From Paraspadella gotoi (taxonomy: Eukaryota; Chaetognatha): DNA of 64,000 nucleotides. This document shows positions 1-12,492 of this stretch, one piece after another. The stretch lies in assembly GCA_051294375.1 (NCBI GenBank), contig CM119267.1, positions 177,409-241,408 on the forward strand. The letters are read 5' to 3'. A program made the position numbers and the translations under genes. The notes beneath the pieces were generated by a model, which was not told the DNA's origin, searched no databases, and saw only the letters and a list, made by a program, of their open reading frames with translations. Position 1 is the stretch's first letter, and each line of letters starts with the position of its first letter.

Positions 1-945
1 GGTGGGTCCGGAGAAGAGCGGGAGTTTAACCTGGAGGAGTTCATCTTTATACATGAGTCTCAGTTTCTCAGTGTAGGCGATTGGTGGGTCCGGAGAAGAG
101 CGGGAGTTTAACCTGGAGGTCTCTCTATACAAGCTTTCTCAGTGTAGGCGATTGGTGGGTCCGGAGAAGAGCGGGAGTTTAACCTGGAGGTCTCTCTATA
201 CAAGCTTTCTCAGTGTAGGCGATTGGTGGGTCCGGAGAAGAGCGGGAGTTTAACCTGGAGGTCTCTCTATACAAGCTTTCTCAGTGTAGGCGATTGGTGG
301 GTCCGGAGAAGAGCGGGAGTTTAACCTGGAGGTCTCTCTATACAAGCTTTCTCAGTGTAGGCGATTGGTGGGTCCGGAGAAGAGCGGGAGTTTAACCTGG
401 AGGTCTCTCTATACAAGCTTTCTCAGTGTAGGCGATTGGTGGGTCCGGAGAAGAGCGGGAGTTTAACCTGGAGGTCTCTCTATACAAGCTTTCTCAGTGT
501 AGGCGATTGGTGGGTCCGGAGAAGAGCGGGAGTTTAACCTGGAGGTCTCTCTATACAAGCTTTCTCAGTGTAGGCGATTGGTGGGTCCGGAGAAGAGCGG
601 GAGTTTAACCTGAGGTCTCTCTATACAAGCTTTCTCAGGTGTAGGCGATTGGTGGGTCCGGAGGAAGAGCGGGAGTTTAACCTGGAGGTCTCTCTATACA
701 AGCTTTCTCAGTGTAGGCGATTGGTGGGTCCGCGAGAAGAGGCGGGAGTTTAACCTGGAGGTCTCTCTATACAAGCTTTCTCAAGTGTAGGCGATTGGTG
801 GGTCCGGAGAAGAGCGGGAGTTTAACCTGGAGGTCTCTCTATACAAGCTTTCTCAGTGTAGGCGATTGGTGGGTCGCGGAGAAGAGGTCGCTAGTAGAGT
901 GTGTAAGAGACCTTAACCTGGAGGTCTCTCTATACAAGCTTTCTC
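1..945. repeat. 71-bp tandem satellite, about 13 copies
   Basis: The phrase GGTGGGTCCGGAGAAGAGCG recurs at 1, 83, 154, 225, 296, 367, 438, 509, 580 and onward to 868, a strict 71-bp period after a variant first unit of 82 bp. Copies are almost identical and differ mainly by single-base indels (for example around 610-670 and 730-785), which fits long-read error on a homogenised array. The last unit is degenerate and runs into the promoter-like sequence after 950. The period is not a multiple of three, so open frames across it are not credible genes. Confidence 0.95.
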
Positions 946-995
946 AGTGCGCCAGCGCCGCAGCTTTCACTGCAGCCTCTCGACTTTCCTCTGTG

Positions 996-1255
996 GACGT
1001 CACGGGGTTTTTCACCGACAGTGACGAGATCTGATTGGCTGATCAGGCTCCCTCACTCTCCCCATTGGTCGACAACAGGATAGAAAGATCTTCCCGACGT
1101 TTTTAATTGGTCGAGACAATTCGCGAGCGACGTCGTCCACCAAAAAAATAAAATCTATTCGTGGATTCCCGGCTTTTTCGACGTCAATGAACGTGATTCT
1201 AAACAGAAAAACGGAAAGTCAGGGTGACTCGGAAAATTTTGGAAATATATAAAAG
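996..1255 (+). promoter_or_regulatory. Candidate TATA/CCAAT promoter
   Basis: A TATA box, TATATAAAAG, lies at 1246-1255. Upstream are three inverted CCAAT boxes (ATTGG at 1034-1038, 1064-1068 and 1106-1110) and two CRE-like GACGTCA sites (996-1002 and 1180-1186). This is a plausible RNA polymerase II promoter reading right. A transcript starting near 1280 would include a short non-coding first exon ending at a good donor (AAG then GTAAG at 1366), spliced to the acceptor at 2071-2072 just before the first ATG. The motifs are seen; the activity is inferred. Confidence 0.5.
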
Positions 1256-1279
1256 GAGGAAGTTCAATACTGGAATGGA

Positions 1280-1365
1280 TTTGTCCATTTTATTAATTGT
1301 CACGAATCACGAATGTCTTTTACGCTAAAAAAATCATTTTTAAATAAAAAGCATCAAAAAATAAG
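1280..1365 (+). other. Possible non-coding first exon of the proline-rich gene
   Basis: This stretch begins about 25-30 bases after the TATA box and ends at a strong 5' splice site, AAG followed by GTAAG at 1366-1370. The interval 1366-2072 would be the first intron; it is AT-rich and ends in a polypyrimidine run and AG at 2071-2072. There is no coding signal here. The exact start is a guess from the TATA position. Confidence 0.3.
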
Positions 1366-2074
1366 GTAAGAAAATAATATTTTACAATTTAAAAAGACTG
1401 TAACTCTGTATGTGACAGTTTTTTGTGACACGATGCAAGTTAACGTTGCGAAGCTTACCCATGCAAATTTTTATCATATTTTTTAATATGCGAGCCAAAC
1501 TTGAACCTTTAAATTAATAATACTGCATGCGCTTGGTTCTACCAGACTACCTTTACTTTTACCATAACCCTCACTTATCTACAAAAAAGGAAAATTAGTA
1601 AAAAGGCAGTAAGAAGCAGACTCGTGGTGGCAAAAATCTATGACAAAATTTGGTACTTCTTGATTTGTCAGTGAAACTATATAGCCAAAAAATATTAAAA
1701 ATGATTATAATTATACACTAAAAAAAAAGATCTTACTCTCTGATCCTTTATTTCATAATTTTGAATTTAGAAAATAAGTTTTAAATCAATCAATTTGAAA
1801 ACTAAAATGACAAATTTTTTTCCCACTTTTTCAAGATTTGACTTTCTTTTTTTACTGTATTCCTCCGGTGTTGAGGCAAAGAATAAGGAAGACATTTTGA
1901 GTTAAGTCATGTTATTGCAATCATATATGTATATTTTGAAACATACATAAGCATACACTATGTCACTCTCTCTCTCTCACATTTCTGATTTTATAAAAAA
2001 AATGTCACTCACGATGACTAATAGCAGTAAAAACTTTTTTCATTTAAAAAAAAATTGTCAACTTTTTTTCAGTG

Positions 2075-5000
2075 ATGATGGCTGATTCGTCATCGGCCTC
2101 ATTACGATGTGACGTGTCCAACGTCACGGACGGCGCAACGAACGCGGCACCGGCGTCAAAAACTTCGCGTTCGACTTCGAGGACGTCAAGAACAGCGTCC
2201 CACGTTGCTCCTGACGACGCGTTTCGCGGACCGTCACCCTCGGACAGCGATTGTGATTTTGAGCGAATTCCGTCGCCTAGCGACGAAAGCGCCTATGGCG
2301 GCGGCGCTGTCGGCGTCGTCGGCGTTCATCCCGTAATCTCCAGCCTCATTCCCAGCGCTTTTTCTGCCATCACTACTTCTTCCATCCCTTCTAGCATCGA
2401 TGGACTTTCCACTGCATCAACACAGTCTACTTCAGCATCACTGTCTACTCCATCACAACAGTCTACTCCAGCATCTCAGTGTACTCCATCACCACAGTTT
2501 ACTACAGCACCACAGTCTACTCTAGCAGCTCAGACTACTCCAGCATCACAAGGCCTTTTTCAACTTCCCTTAATCACTTCGTCAATGATTTCCTCTCCGG
2601 ATTTAGATGGCGCCTTTCCCCCGCCCAATCATATGACTCCGCAATCTTTCAGTCCCGTTCGTCCATCTGTCATGACCACTCAGGTTCAGTGCACCTCGGG
2701 ACCACATAATCTTGGCGCCATCAGCCCATCAGTCTTGGCACCGCAGCACTTCAACCCCACTGTCCGCCCTAAAAAGACTCCTCAGCCTCCCGGCGTAGAC
2801 GGCACTTCAAACCTGGCGCCGCAAAATTTCGTAAATGCAAGTCATTTCTCGATGTCAGAAGCTTCTGTCATTGTTGGCCCTTTGATTCCATCCCCGCAAC
2901 CTCTCTTCCAACAGCCAAACCTCCCTCCCACCGCTCAGTATCAAATGGCAGCGCCTCCGCCTTATTCTCCGGGCCCGCATATTTTTGATGGGAGGATAAC
3001 CCCTGCCTCCATTTCTCCCAGCGCTGCAATTCCTGCCACGACATTGATAAGTTCAGGTGGCCATATATATCCACCAAACTTGGCGCCGCAAAACTTTCAT
3101 TCCAACAACCCCGGCGCCCTCCCACCCGTCTTCCAGGGCGCCTTTCCCGGTTTCCCTCCTACTTCAATTCCTGGCGCATTTCCTGGTCCTGCAATGACTC
3201 AGACTCCCGGCCAACCACCGATCCAATGGATTTATCATCCACAATATGGCGCCTATGTTCCATTCATTTTACCTGAGAAATCTCCAATCGCCGCGGCTAC
3301 CCACTCTCCCCTGTCGGCGGCGCTGTCTGCAGGGCTGCCAGACGCGTCCTTCAAGGGGCCGCCACCGAATTCCAGTGTCAGCGACGCCATCGTCATGGCA
3401 TCCAAGTTCAAGGATAGTCTTCCATGCGGCGGTGTGATAGAAAGAGTCGCTCCGGACGAGGAAGTGGAAGAGGAAGATGAGGAGGAAGAAGTGAGAGAAG
3501 GAGGCATAGATGGATGCAGGGAGGAAGGAAGGGAAGAAGATGGAGAAGGAAGAGGTGGAGGATCGGCTGGAGGAGCATCTCCTCTTCCGATTCCATATGC
3601 TGTCGAATACCAGGACAGCGACCATCAAGACGACAATTTTAAAAACCAGCAAAGAGTGGAGCAAGGAAGTAACAATGTCCATGATGCAGGAGGTGAGCGA
3701 GAGTCAATTCTGCATTTGATTGATTGATTGATTGTTTAAAAGGTATATGTGAAATATTCTTTGATTTTATGCCCGCAAATCTAGCGCTCAAAGCGTTGCC
3801 CGTTCCGTGTAAATTTGAAGAGGGCAGAAGAGGAATTAAGATGCAGAGACAGATCACGTTTAATTTCATGTGCACGAAAAAAAATTTATCAGTCATTGAA
3901 TTTACTACGTCTGACCATTTGTACTAACAAGCCATCCCTTCCTGACAGTTATGCTGGACAAATACATGCAAAATATGATACGGCCCAGTATGATACAGTA
4001 AAATACAGAGTAAAAGTTGAAATTTGGACAAAAAGAGAGAGATACAAAACATTTTTTTCGAAATTGAATTATTCTATCTTCTTCAATAATTAAAAATTAA
4101 TTAAGCATATTATTCTTGCATATTAAGCAGCCAAATTTATCATGCATATTGGCAAAAGATTGCTCTTTTTAAAACTCTTTTTGAAAATCTTTGCTGTTGA
4201 TGATGATGGTCTTTACAATGAACAAGTTCAAATAGAAGAAAAAAAAAATTCTTTTGTAATTTTAGTATCATAATTCATTTGAATATTTTGTACTATTCCC
4301 AGATAAAATATTATTTACTAATGGGTCTGAAATTTTGCTCTTTTTCTGTAGATAATGAATATCTATTGGTAAAGCTCATTATGTACATTCGTAAGGCTCT
4401 AACATAACGCTACTACAATTTTTGTAACATTTTTCTGGACTTTTTATCAGATTTCTTCTTTTCCTGACCCTATTCCTTCTTGTGGGCGGTTGGCACTCAT
4501 GGAGACAGTACCTTAGGTCTTCGAGTACCAAACAACAACTATAGCTAAAAGATTATGAATCAAATATGGCGACGAGTGAAGTAAAAATGATCATAAGTAG
4601 GTTGGGAAGCAAATTAAGCGTGATGTGTCTCTGCGTCTTAAACGCGAGTTAAAATAAGTATCAAACACTTTATTATAGCGTTAATTTGCCAATTATATAC
4701 CCATAAAACTCTAGTTAAGGACTGTTTAAACGATTTTAAAATATTCANNNNNNNNNNNNNNNNNNNNNNNNNTAGATACTTTGTTTCTCTGAATTCTTAA
4801 ACCATAAGCCATAACGAGTAAGACAATGGGTACAACTGAAAGTGATATGTCTCTAGATGATAAAAAATTTTTCTTTAGTTTTATTTTGAAATTTAGGTAT
4901 TATACAAATAGGATAAATTGAGATACTCCTGCTTTGCTAAAATTTTTATTTAACAAGATTTGTACTGCGTAGTTCAAATCCTTAGTTCTCCATGATAAAA

Positions 5001-8000
5001 AAAGTTATTTTTTTGCATAACTTTTGATAGAAAAGAGATAGGATGGTGGGCAAGGTATGAAATTAAAGCCCTAATCATGGGACCCCTTTCTGAAATAGTT
5101 TCTATAAATTTTATCCAAAAATGTTAAGACAGGATTTGTTTAAAACCTAGTTAAAAGTATAACAGTTTTCGGAGTTAAAAATTTTAATGAAGGCATATGA
5201 ATTTTTTTTGTTTTTTTTTCGGATTTGGAAAAAGGAAAGACTGAATTACATTTTGATTACCAATAAAGGTTTTTTACTCCATAAATATTATCAATTTGAG
5301 CAAAGCTTTACTTCTTTAAAGATTTGGAAAAAAATATTCGACTTGACCAATGGTCATTCAGAATTTTAGTTTTGCATAAAAAATAAAGATATCAAAAAAA
5401 ACGAAAAACATCAGATTGTTCCAAAATCAAATGCCTTGAATCTGATATTTTTCAAAATGCAAAATTTTGGTTCATAGTCTAGATCTAAAATTCTGAAACA
5501 AAAACATTTTTTTCGAAAATTGAATTATTCTATCTTCTTCAATAATTAAAAATTAATTAAGCATATTATTCTTGCATATTAAGCAGCCAAATTTATCATG
5601 CATATTGGCAAAAGATTGCTCTTTTTAAAACTCTTTTTGAAAATCTTTGCTGTTGATGATGATGGTCTTTACAATGAACAAGTTCAAATAGAGATAAAAA
5701 GAAAAAATTCTTTTGTAATTTTAGTATCATAATTCATTTGAATATTTTGTACTATTCCCAGATAAAATATTATTTACTAATGGTCTGAAATTTTGCTCTT
5801 TTCTGTAGATAATGAATATCTATTGGTAAAGCTCATTATGTACATTCGTAAGGCTCTAACATAAGCTACTACAATTTTTTGTAACCATTTTTCTGGACTT
5901 TTTATCAGATTTCTTCTTTTCCTGACCCTATTGCCCTTCTTTGTGGCGGTTGGCACTCATGGAGACAGTACCTTAGGTCTTCGAGTACCAAACAACAACT
6001 ATAGCTAAAAGATTATGAATCAAATATGGCGACGAGTGAAGTAAAAATGATCATAAGTAGGTTGGGAAGCAAATTAAGCGTGATGTGTCTCTGCGTCTTA
6101 AACGCGAGTTAAAATAAGTATCAAACACTTTATTATAGCGTTAATTTGCCAATTATATACCCATAAAACTCTAGTTAAGGACTGTTTAAACGATTTTAAA
6201 ATATCAAAAAAACGAACTAAATTATTATCCTGAGTCTCACCAAATTATGGCTCAGAGACAAAAGACTGTGAAACTTATTGGCCAGACTTTGAGGACAAAA
6301 AAACGGACGGTAAAAAAATTAAGATTTAGGAGAAGCGAGTTGAACGAGAAAGAATTTGAGGAGAGACTGGCTTAAACGAGGCATAATATTTAGCAGTATA
6401 TGAATTAAAACATCTATTACAAATGATAGCTCAGTTGTTTAAATGTTAAATTATTTAACTGATAAAGTGATTAATCATTGATTAAATCATTGGTTGGTTT
6501 GTTGGCTCATTGCTTGACTAAAGAATTTATTATCCAAAACTAAATCTACTTATGATTATATAATTTTTGCTATTGAAATTTCTCCTGTTCTTCAATTGTG
6601 TTTTCAGTGAACTTGTCAGAGATAGACGTGGATTGGGCGACGGAAGCGATTGAAGCAGACGCCGATTCGGAAGCATTGATTCCCATGGTGAAAGCATCTT
6701 CAGCATCCCTTCAATCGGATCGCAGTCACTTAAGTCCAGATGTAACTCAGCTGAGTTCCGAGCCAAGTCAATCAGCGGCCATTTCTGAGCCCGCATCAGA
6801 GACTGAAGTTCTCAAAGTCCACGACAATTTTCCAACTGCTCAGGCGCACTTTCAACTTCTGTCACCCATCTTCCGCAGAGTGACATTCACAGCAATACAA
6901 TCCCGGTAAATAATTTTTTTTTCAGTCTTTATTCAGCATAAACTTGAAGTCATTTTATTATGGTGTTATGGTGGACTAAAATCCATCAACCGTTCATCAG
7001 CGGCCAATGATGCCGGAGGCAAGTCATTCGCCTCCCAACCCAAAGGTCGGGGTTCTAGCCGGTGGTCGCCTAGCAGTTAAGAGGACGGGGCACTTAACCC
7101 GCCTGTAACATGGTGTTACAGCCTGATCCGAAGCTCAGGGACTGCTTATATTTAATGGTTCTGTCATTAACACATATCAATAATTACTGTCTCTTCAGTG
7201 TCTTCTTTTTGATTCTATTACAGGCCAAGCGATTAATCCATGGGCTGATCATGGTGTCATTAGCTGCATGCCTCCAATCGGTCATTTAATGGTAAGCATT
7301 ATTTTTCACCAGGAATTTCTGTTTTTATCAAATGTTTAAAAAAAAGGTTTGAACAAGGGAATGAAGTGTAAAACCAATCTAAGTATGTCAACAATAGAAT
7401 AAGCTGAGCCAAAGAATGATTTCCATTAATTAACCATCCTTTTTTTTTACTTCAGAAAATATCAAAAAACGAACTAAATTATTATCCTGAGTCTCACCAA
7501 ATTATGGCTCAGAGACAAAAGACTGTGAAACTTATTGGCCAGACTTTTGAGGACAAAAAAACGGACGGTAAAAAAATTAAGAATTAGGAGAAGCGAGTTG
7601 AACGAGAAAGAATTTGAGGAGAGACTGGCTTAAACGAGGCATAATATTTAGCAGTATATGAATTAAAACATCTATTAACAAATTGATAGCTCAGTTGTTT
7701 AAATGTTAAATTATTTAACTGATAAAGTGATTAATCATTGATTAAATCATTGGTTGGTTTGTTGGCTCATTGCTTGACTAAAGAATTTATTATCCAAAAC
7801 TAAATCTACTTATGATTATATAATTTTTTGCTATTGAAATTTTCTCCTGTTCTTCAATTGTGTTTTCAGTGAACTTGTCAGAGATAGACGTGGATTGGGC
7901 GACGGAAGCGATTGAAGCAGACGCCGATTCGGAAGCATTGATTCCCATGGTGAAAGCATCTTCAGCATCCCTTCAATCGGATCGCAGTCACTTAAGTCCA

Positions 8001-11000
8001 GATGTAACTCAGCTGAGTTCCGAGCCAAGTCAATCAGCGGCCATTTCTGAGCCCGCATCAGAGACTGAAGTTCTCAAAGTCCACGACAATTTTCCAACTG
8101 CTCAGGCGCACTTTCAACTTCCTGTCACCCATCTTCCGCAGAGTGACATTCAACAGCAATACAATCCCGGTAAATAATTTTTTTTCAGTCTTTATTTCAG
8201 CATAAACTTGAAGTCATTTTATTATGGTGTTATGGTGGACTAANNNNNNNNNNAAATCCTTAGTTCTCCAATGATAAAAAAAGTTATTTTTTTGCATAAC
8301 TTTTGATAGAAAAGAGATAGGATGGTGGGCAAGGTATGAAATTAAAGCCCTAATCATGGGACCCCTTTCTGAAATAGTTTCTATAAATTTTATCCAAAAA
8401 TGTTAAGACAGGATTTGTTTAAAACCTAGTTAAAAGTATAACAGTTTTCGGAGTTAAAAATTTTAATGAAGGCATATGAATTTTTTTTGTTTTTTTTTCG
8501 GATTTGGAAAAAGGAAAGACTGAATTACATTTTGATTACCAATAAAGGTTTTTTACTCCATAATATTATCAATTTGAGCAAAGCTTTACTTCTTTAAAGA
8601 TTTGGAAAAAAATATTCGACTTGACCAATGGTCATTCAGAATTTTAGTTTTGCATAAAAAATAAAGATATCAAAAAAAACGAAAAACATCAGATTGTTCC
8701 AAAATCAAATGCCTTGAATCTGATATTTTTCAAAATGCAAAATTTTGGTTCATAGTCTAGATCTAAAATTCTGAAAACAAAAACATTTTTTTCGAAAATT
8801 GAATTATTCTATCTTCTTCAATAATTAAAAATTAATTAAGCATATTATTCTTGCATATTAAGCAGCCAAATTTATCATGCATATTGGCAAAAGATTGCTC
8901 TTTTTAAAACTCTTTTTGAAAATCTTTGCTGTTGATGATGATGGTCTTTTACAATGAACAAGTTCAAATAGAGATAAAAAGAAAAAATTCTTTTGTAATT
9001 TTAGTATCATAATTCATTTGAATATTTTGTACTATTCCCAGATAAAATATTATTTACTAATGGGTCTGAAATTTTGCTCTTTTTCTGTAGATAATGAATA
9101 TCTATTGGTAAAGCTCATTATGTACATTCGTAAGGCTCTTAACATAACGCTACTACAATTTTTGTAACCATTTTTCTGGACTTTTTATCAGATTTCTTCT
9201 TTTCCTGAGAACCATTAAATATAAGCAGTCCCTGAGCTTCGGATCAGGCTGTAACACCATGTTACAGGCGGGTTAAGTGCCCCGTCCCTCTTAACTGCTA
9301 GGCGACCACCGGGCTAGAACCCCGGACCTTTGGGTTGGGAGGCGAATGACTTGCCTCCGGCATCATTGGCCGCTGATGAACGGTTGATGGATTTTAGTCC
9401 ACCATACACCATAATAAAATGACTTCAAGTTTATGCTGAAATAAAGACTGAAAAAAAATTATTTACCGGGATTGTATTGCTGTTGAATGTCACTCTGCGG
9501 AAGATGGGTGACAGGAAGTTGAAAGTGCGCCTGAGCAGTTGGAAAATTGTCGTGGACTTTGAGAACTTCAGTCTCTGATGCGGGCTCAGAAATGGCCGCT
9601 GATTGACTTGGCTCGGAACTCAGCTGAGTTACATCTGGACTTAAGTGACTGCGATCGATTGAAGGGATGCTGAAGATGCTTTCACCATGGGAATCAATGG
9701 CTTCCGAATCGGCGTCTGCTTCAATCGCTTCCGTCGCCCAATCCACGTCTATCTCTGACAAGTTCACTGAAAACACAATTGAAGAACAGGAGAAAATTTC
9801 AATAGCAAAAATTATATATCATAAGTAGATTTAGTTTGGATAATAAATTCTTTAGTCAAGCAATGAGCCAACAAACCAAACCAATGATTTAATCAATGAT
9901 TAATCACTTTATCAGTTAAATAATTTAACATTTAAACAAACTGAGCTATCAATTTGTTAATAGATGTTTTAATTCATATACTGCTAAATATTATGCCTCG
10001 TTTAAGCCAGTCTCTCCTCAAATTCTTTCTCGTTCAACTCGCTTCTCCTAATTCTTAATTTTTTTACCGTCCGTTTTTTTTGTCCTCAAAGTCTGGCCAA
10101 TAAGTTTCACAGTCTTTTGTCTCTGAGCCATAATTTGGTGAGACTCAGGATATAATTTAGTTCGTTTTTTGATATTTTAAAATCGTTTAAACAGTCCTTA
10201 ACTAGAGTTTTATGGGTATATAATTGGCAAATTAACGCTATAAATAAAGTGTTTGATACTTATTTTAACTCGCGTTTAAGACGCAGAGACACATCACGCT
10301 TAATTTGCTTCCCAACCTACTTATGATCATTTTTACTTCACTCGTCGCCATATTTGATTCATAATCTTTTAGCTATAGTTGTTGTTTGGTACTCGAAGAC
10401 CTAAGGTACTGTCTCCATGAGTGCCAACCGCCCACAAGAAGGGCAATAGGGTCAGGAAAAGAAGAAATCTGATAAAAAGTCCAGAAAAATGGTTACAAAA
10501 ATTGTAGTAGCGTTATGTTAAGAGCCTTACGAATGTACATAATGAGCTTTACCAATAGATATTCATTATCTACAGAAAAAGAGCAAAATTTCAGACCCAT
10601 TAGTAAATAATATTTTATCTGGGAATAGTACAAAATATTCAAATGAATTATGATACTAAAATTACAAAGAATTTTTTCTTTTATCTCTATTTGAACTTTG
10701 TTCATTGTAAAAGACCATCATCATCAACAGCAAAGATTTTATAAAAGAGTTTTAAAAAGAGCAATCTTTTGCCAATATGCATGATAAATTTGGCTGCTTA
10801 ATATCAAGAATAATGCTTAATTAATTTTTAATTATTGAAGAAGATAGAATAATTCAATTTTTCGAAAAAAATGTTTTTTGTTTTCAGAATTTAGATCTAG
10901 ACTATGAACAAATTTTGCATTTTGAAAAAATCAGATTCAAGGCATTTGATTTTGGAACAATCTGATGTTTTTCGTTTTTTTTGATATCTTTATTTTTTAT

Positions 11001-11720
11001 GCAAAACTAAAATTCTGAATGACCATTGGTCAAGTCGAATATTTTTTTCCAAATCTTTAAAGAAGTAAAGCTTTGCTCAAATTGATAATATTATGGAGTA
11101 AAAAACCTTTATTGGTAATCAAAATGTAATTCAGTCTTTCCTTTTTTCCAAATCCGAAAAAAAAACAAAAAAAAATCATATGCCTTCATTAAAATTTTTA
11201 ACTCCGAAAACTGTTATACTTTTAACTAGGTTTAAACAAATCCTGTCTTAACATTTTTGGATAAAATTTTTAGAAACTATTTCAGAAAGGGTCCCATGAT
11301 TTAGTGGCTATCTTCGTCTCTTTTNNNNNNNNNNNNNNNNNNNNNNNNNTGTCATTAACACATATCAATAATTACTGTCTCTTCAGTGTCTTCTTTTTGA
11401 TTCTATTACAGGCCAAGCGATTAATCCATGGGCTGATCATGGTGTCATTAGCTGCATGCCTCCAATCGGTCATTTAATGGTAAGCATTATTTTTCACCAG
11501 GAATTTCTGTTTTTATCAAATGTTTAAAAAAAAGGTTTTGAACAAGGGAATGAAGTGTAAAACCAATCTAAGTATGTCAACAATAGAATAAGCCTGAGCC
11601 AAAGAATGATTTCCATTAATTAACCATCCTTTTTTTTTACTTCAGTTGCCACATATGTCTGGAACTTCAATGATGCAAGGATTTCCCTCTCGAGAAATGT
11701 TACACATCTCAATGATTCCG
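2075..11720 (+). CDS. Proline/serine-rich protein of unknown function, multi-exon, 3' incomplete
   Basis: Exons I can support: 2075-3692 (ATG directly after an acceptor; donor GTGAGC), 6608-6905 (better preserved as 7870-8169), 7224-7291 (again at 11412-11479) and 11646-11720. Phases join cleanly: G|TG after exon one, G|GC into the 68-base exon, then phase 0. The first exon encodes about 540 aa: a Ser/Thr/Ala-rich N-terminus with FERIPSPSDE, a long Pro/Gln/Ser/Thr-rich body with four copies of a [LM][AT]PQ[NHS]F motif and several GAFP motifs, then an acidic run of Glu/Asp. The next exon adds about 100 acidic, Ser-rich residues starting VNLSEIDVDW. No enzyme domain or membrane segment is visible; the protein looks disordered, as in scaffolds or transcription cofactors. 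I do not recognise the family. Exon two at 6608 has two single-base losses relative to its copies, probably sequencing error. The gene continues past 11720; later exons were not found. Confidence 0.7.
4053..4747 (+). repeat. Segment A, first copy of a duplicated intron block
   Basis: About 695 bases that recur nearly verbatim at 5507-6203 (plus), 8778-9207 (plus, truncated) and about 10180-10880 (minus). Copies differ mostly by one-base indels in homopolymers. This copy stops at a 25-N gap (4748-4772). It lies in the first large intron of the proline-rich gene. It has no coding potential, and I see no terminal repeats or target duplication that would make it a transposon. Confidence 0.85.
6960..7165 (+). 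repeat. SINE-like repeat with tRNA-like T-arm (inverted copy at 9207-9412)
   Basis: GC-rich island in an AT-rich intron. It contains a T-arm-like hairpin, five CCGGG/CCCGG pairs around a seven-base loop GTTCTAG (intact in the copy at 9290-9330), which overlaps a near match to the pol III B box. Upstream lies a GGAGGC...GCCTCC stem. A second nearly identical copy is inverted at 9207-9412, and the start of a third is cut by the gap at 8244. A tRNA-derived SINE is plausible; an A box and poly-A tail were not convincingly found. Confidence 0.4.
7456..9207 (+). repeat. Direct duplication carrying a second copy of exon two
   Basis: At 7456 the sequence jumps back to the intron preceding exon two. 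7456-8243 repeats 6203-6980, including an intact exon two at 7870-8169. After the 10-N gap (8244-8253), 8254-8777 repeats 4974-5506, and 8778-9207 repeats the start of segment A. Breakpoints fall inside intron sequence without target duplications. True tandem duplication and assembly error both fit; the one-base indels favour the latter. Confidence 0.85.
7870..8169 (+). pseudogene. Duplicate of exon two of the proline-rich gene (intact frame)
   Basis: This 300-base exon is flanked by a TTTTCAG acceptor and a GTAAAT donor and is open throughout, ending in phase 1. It is the best-preserved of three copies. The copy at 6608-6905 has lost two single bases (near 6858 and 6890). It may be the genuine exon sequence placed twice by the assembler, so the pseudogene label describes its position in this tangle rather than damage to it. 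Confidence 0.6.
9207..11324 (-). repeat. Inverted duplication of the exon-two region
   Basis: This reads as the reverse complement of the 5.0-7.16 kb region: SINE-like repeat (9207-9412), exon two (9467-9766, minus), the preceding intron (to about 10180), segment A (about 10180-10880) and the block before it (to about 11300), ending at a 25-N gap (11325-11349). After the gap the sequence resumes in plus orientation with a second copy of 7163-7455. Within the inverted exon two, residues around 20-40 are changed by compensating indels, suggesting base-call error. Confidence 0.85.
9467..9766 (-). pseudogene. Inverted duplicate of exon two
   Basis: Third copy of the 300-base exon, on the minus strand, with its acceptor (CTG at 9767-9769 on plus) and donor (ATTTAC at 9461-9466 on plus) preserved. 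A short internal frameshift and its compensation replace about 16 residues relative to the other copies; the rest is identical. It cannot be spliced into the plus-strand gene. Confidence 0.7.
11350..11645 (+). repeat. Second copy of the intron/68-base exon segment
   Basis: This repeats 7163-7455 almost base for base, including the 68-base exon (11412-11479) with its acceptor TTACAG and donor GTAAGC. Here it continues correctly into the next exon at 11646, whereas the copy at 7163-7455 ends at the duplication breakpoint. The simplest reading is that 7456-11349 is extra sequence inserted between two halves of one locus. Confidence 0.8.
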
Positions 11721-12480
11721 GTAATTATGTAATTTACTTTTGTTCAAAGTTATTTCCTGTTTAAATAAATGAGGATGTTCATTAACTATTTCTTCATGCT
11801 AAGTCCTTTTATTTCTATGCTTAAGGTTAGCCTTAAAACTATGATTTTAATATTTTTTATTTTAATAATTTTATTTAATTTAATAAAATTAAACATCTTT
11901 TTTGTATTTTTAAATTTGTTGACAATATTTATTTTTTGCTAAGAATTTGCTGTTTTATTGTAAATCGCTTTAGCAAAAAAACAGTCCTATTAAATCTTCT
12001 TTGTATTTTCACCCTATTCTACTAGAGGGCTTTACAAAACAGGAGGCCTTTTGTAAGACTAAGGAACATTCCAAAAATTTTATCTGCACCCACTAGATCT
12101 TCACTTGCACCTGCTCTTCAACAAAATAGCAAGTGTTTTTTTCGATTTTTTTATCGTAAATATTTTTTAAAATAATTTTTTTTTATATTTTTGCAAAATA
12201 TGAAAATATGCAAAATTACCTGTTTTACTATTTTCTTGTTGCTTGCATTGTGCCTTCTTTCGCCTCATGGAACATAATCTTAAAAATATAATGATCTCGC
12301 CAAACCTTACTATCAAAAAAATTAATAAAAAGTATATAATCTAATTTGCATATTGCAGTAAATTATGATTAAATGTAAATTCAATCAAAAAATATTTGAA
12401 TCAATATGAAATAAAGAAAGTGGACACACATTTTAACTTCCTCACAACCTCACTAATGAAACTTGATAACTAGAGAGTTG
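11721..12480. other. AT-rich non-coding stretch
   Basis: Follows the last recognised exon of the proline-rich gene and begins with a GTAATT donor. It is AT-rich with long T and A runs and no open frame of interest. It is probably intron; no further exon was found. Confidence 0.5.
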
Positions 12481-12492
12481 AAAGTTTAAAAA

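Noticed and set aside
1-945. Regularly spaced 71-bp repeats as a CRISPR array
   Set aside because: The entire 71-bp unit repeats with no unique spacers, there are no cas genes, and the window is clearly animal DNA with spliced genes.
795-1034. 79-codon frame across the satellite end and promoter
   Set aside because: It starts within the 71-bp repeat and crosses the promoter-like motifs; no homology or splice signals.
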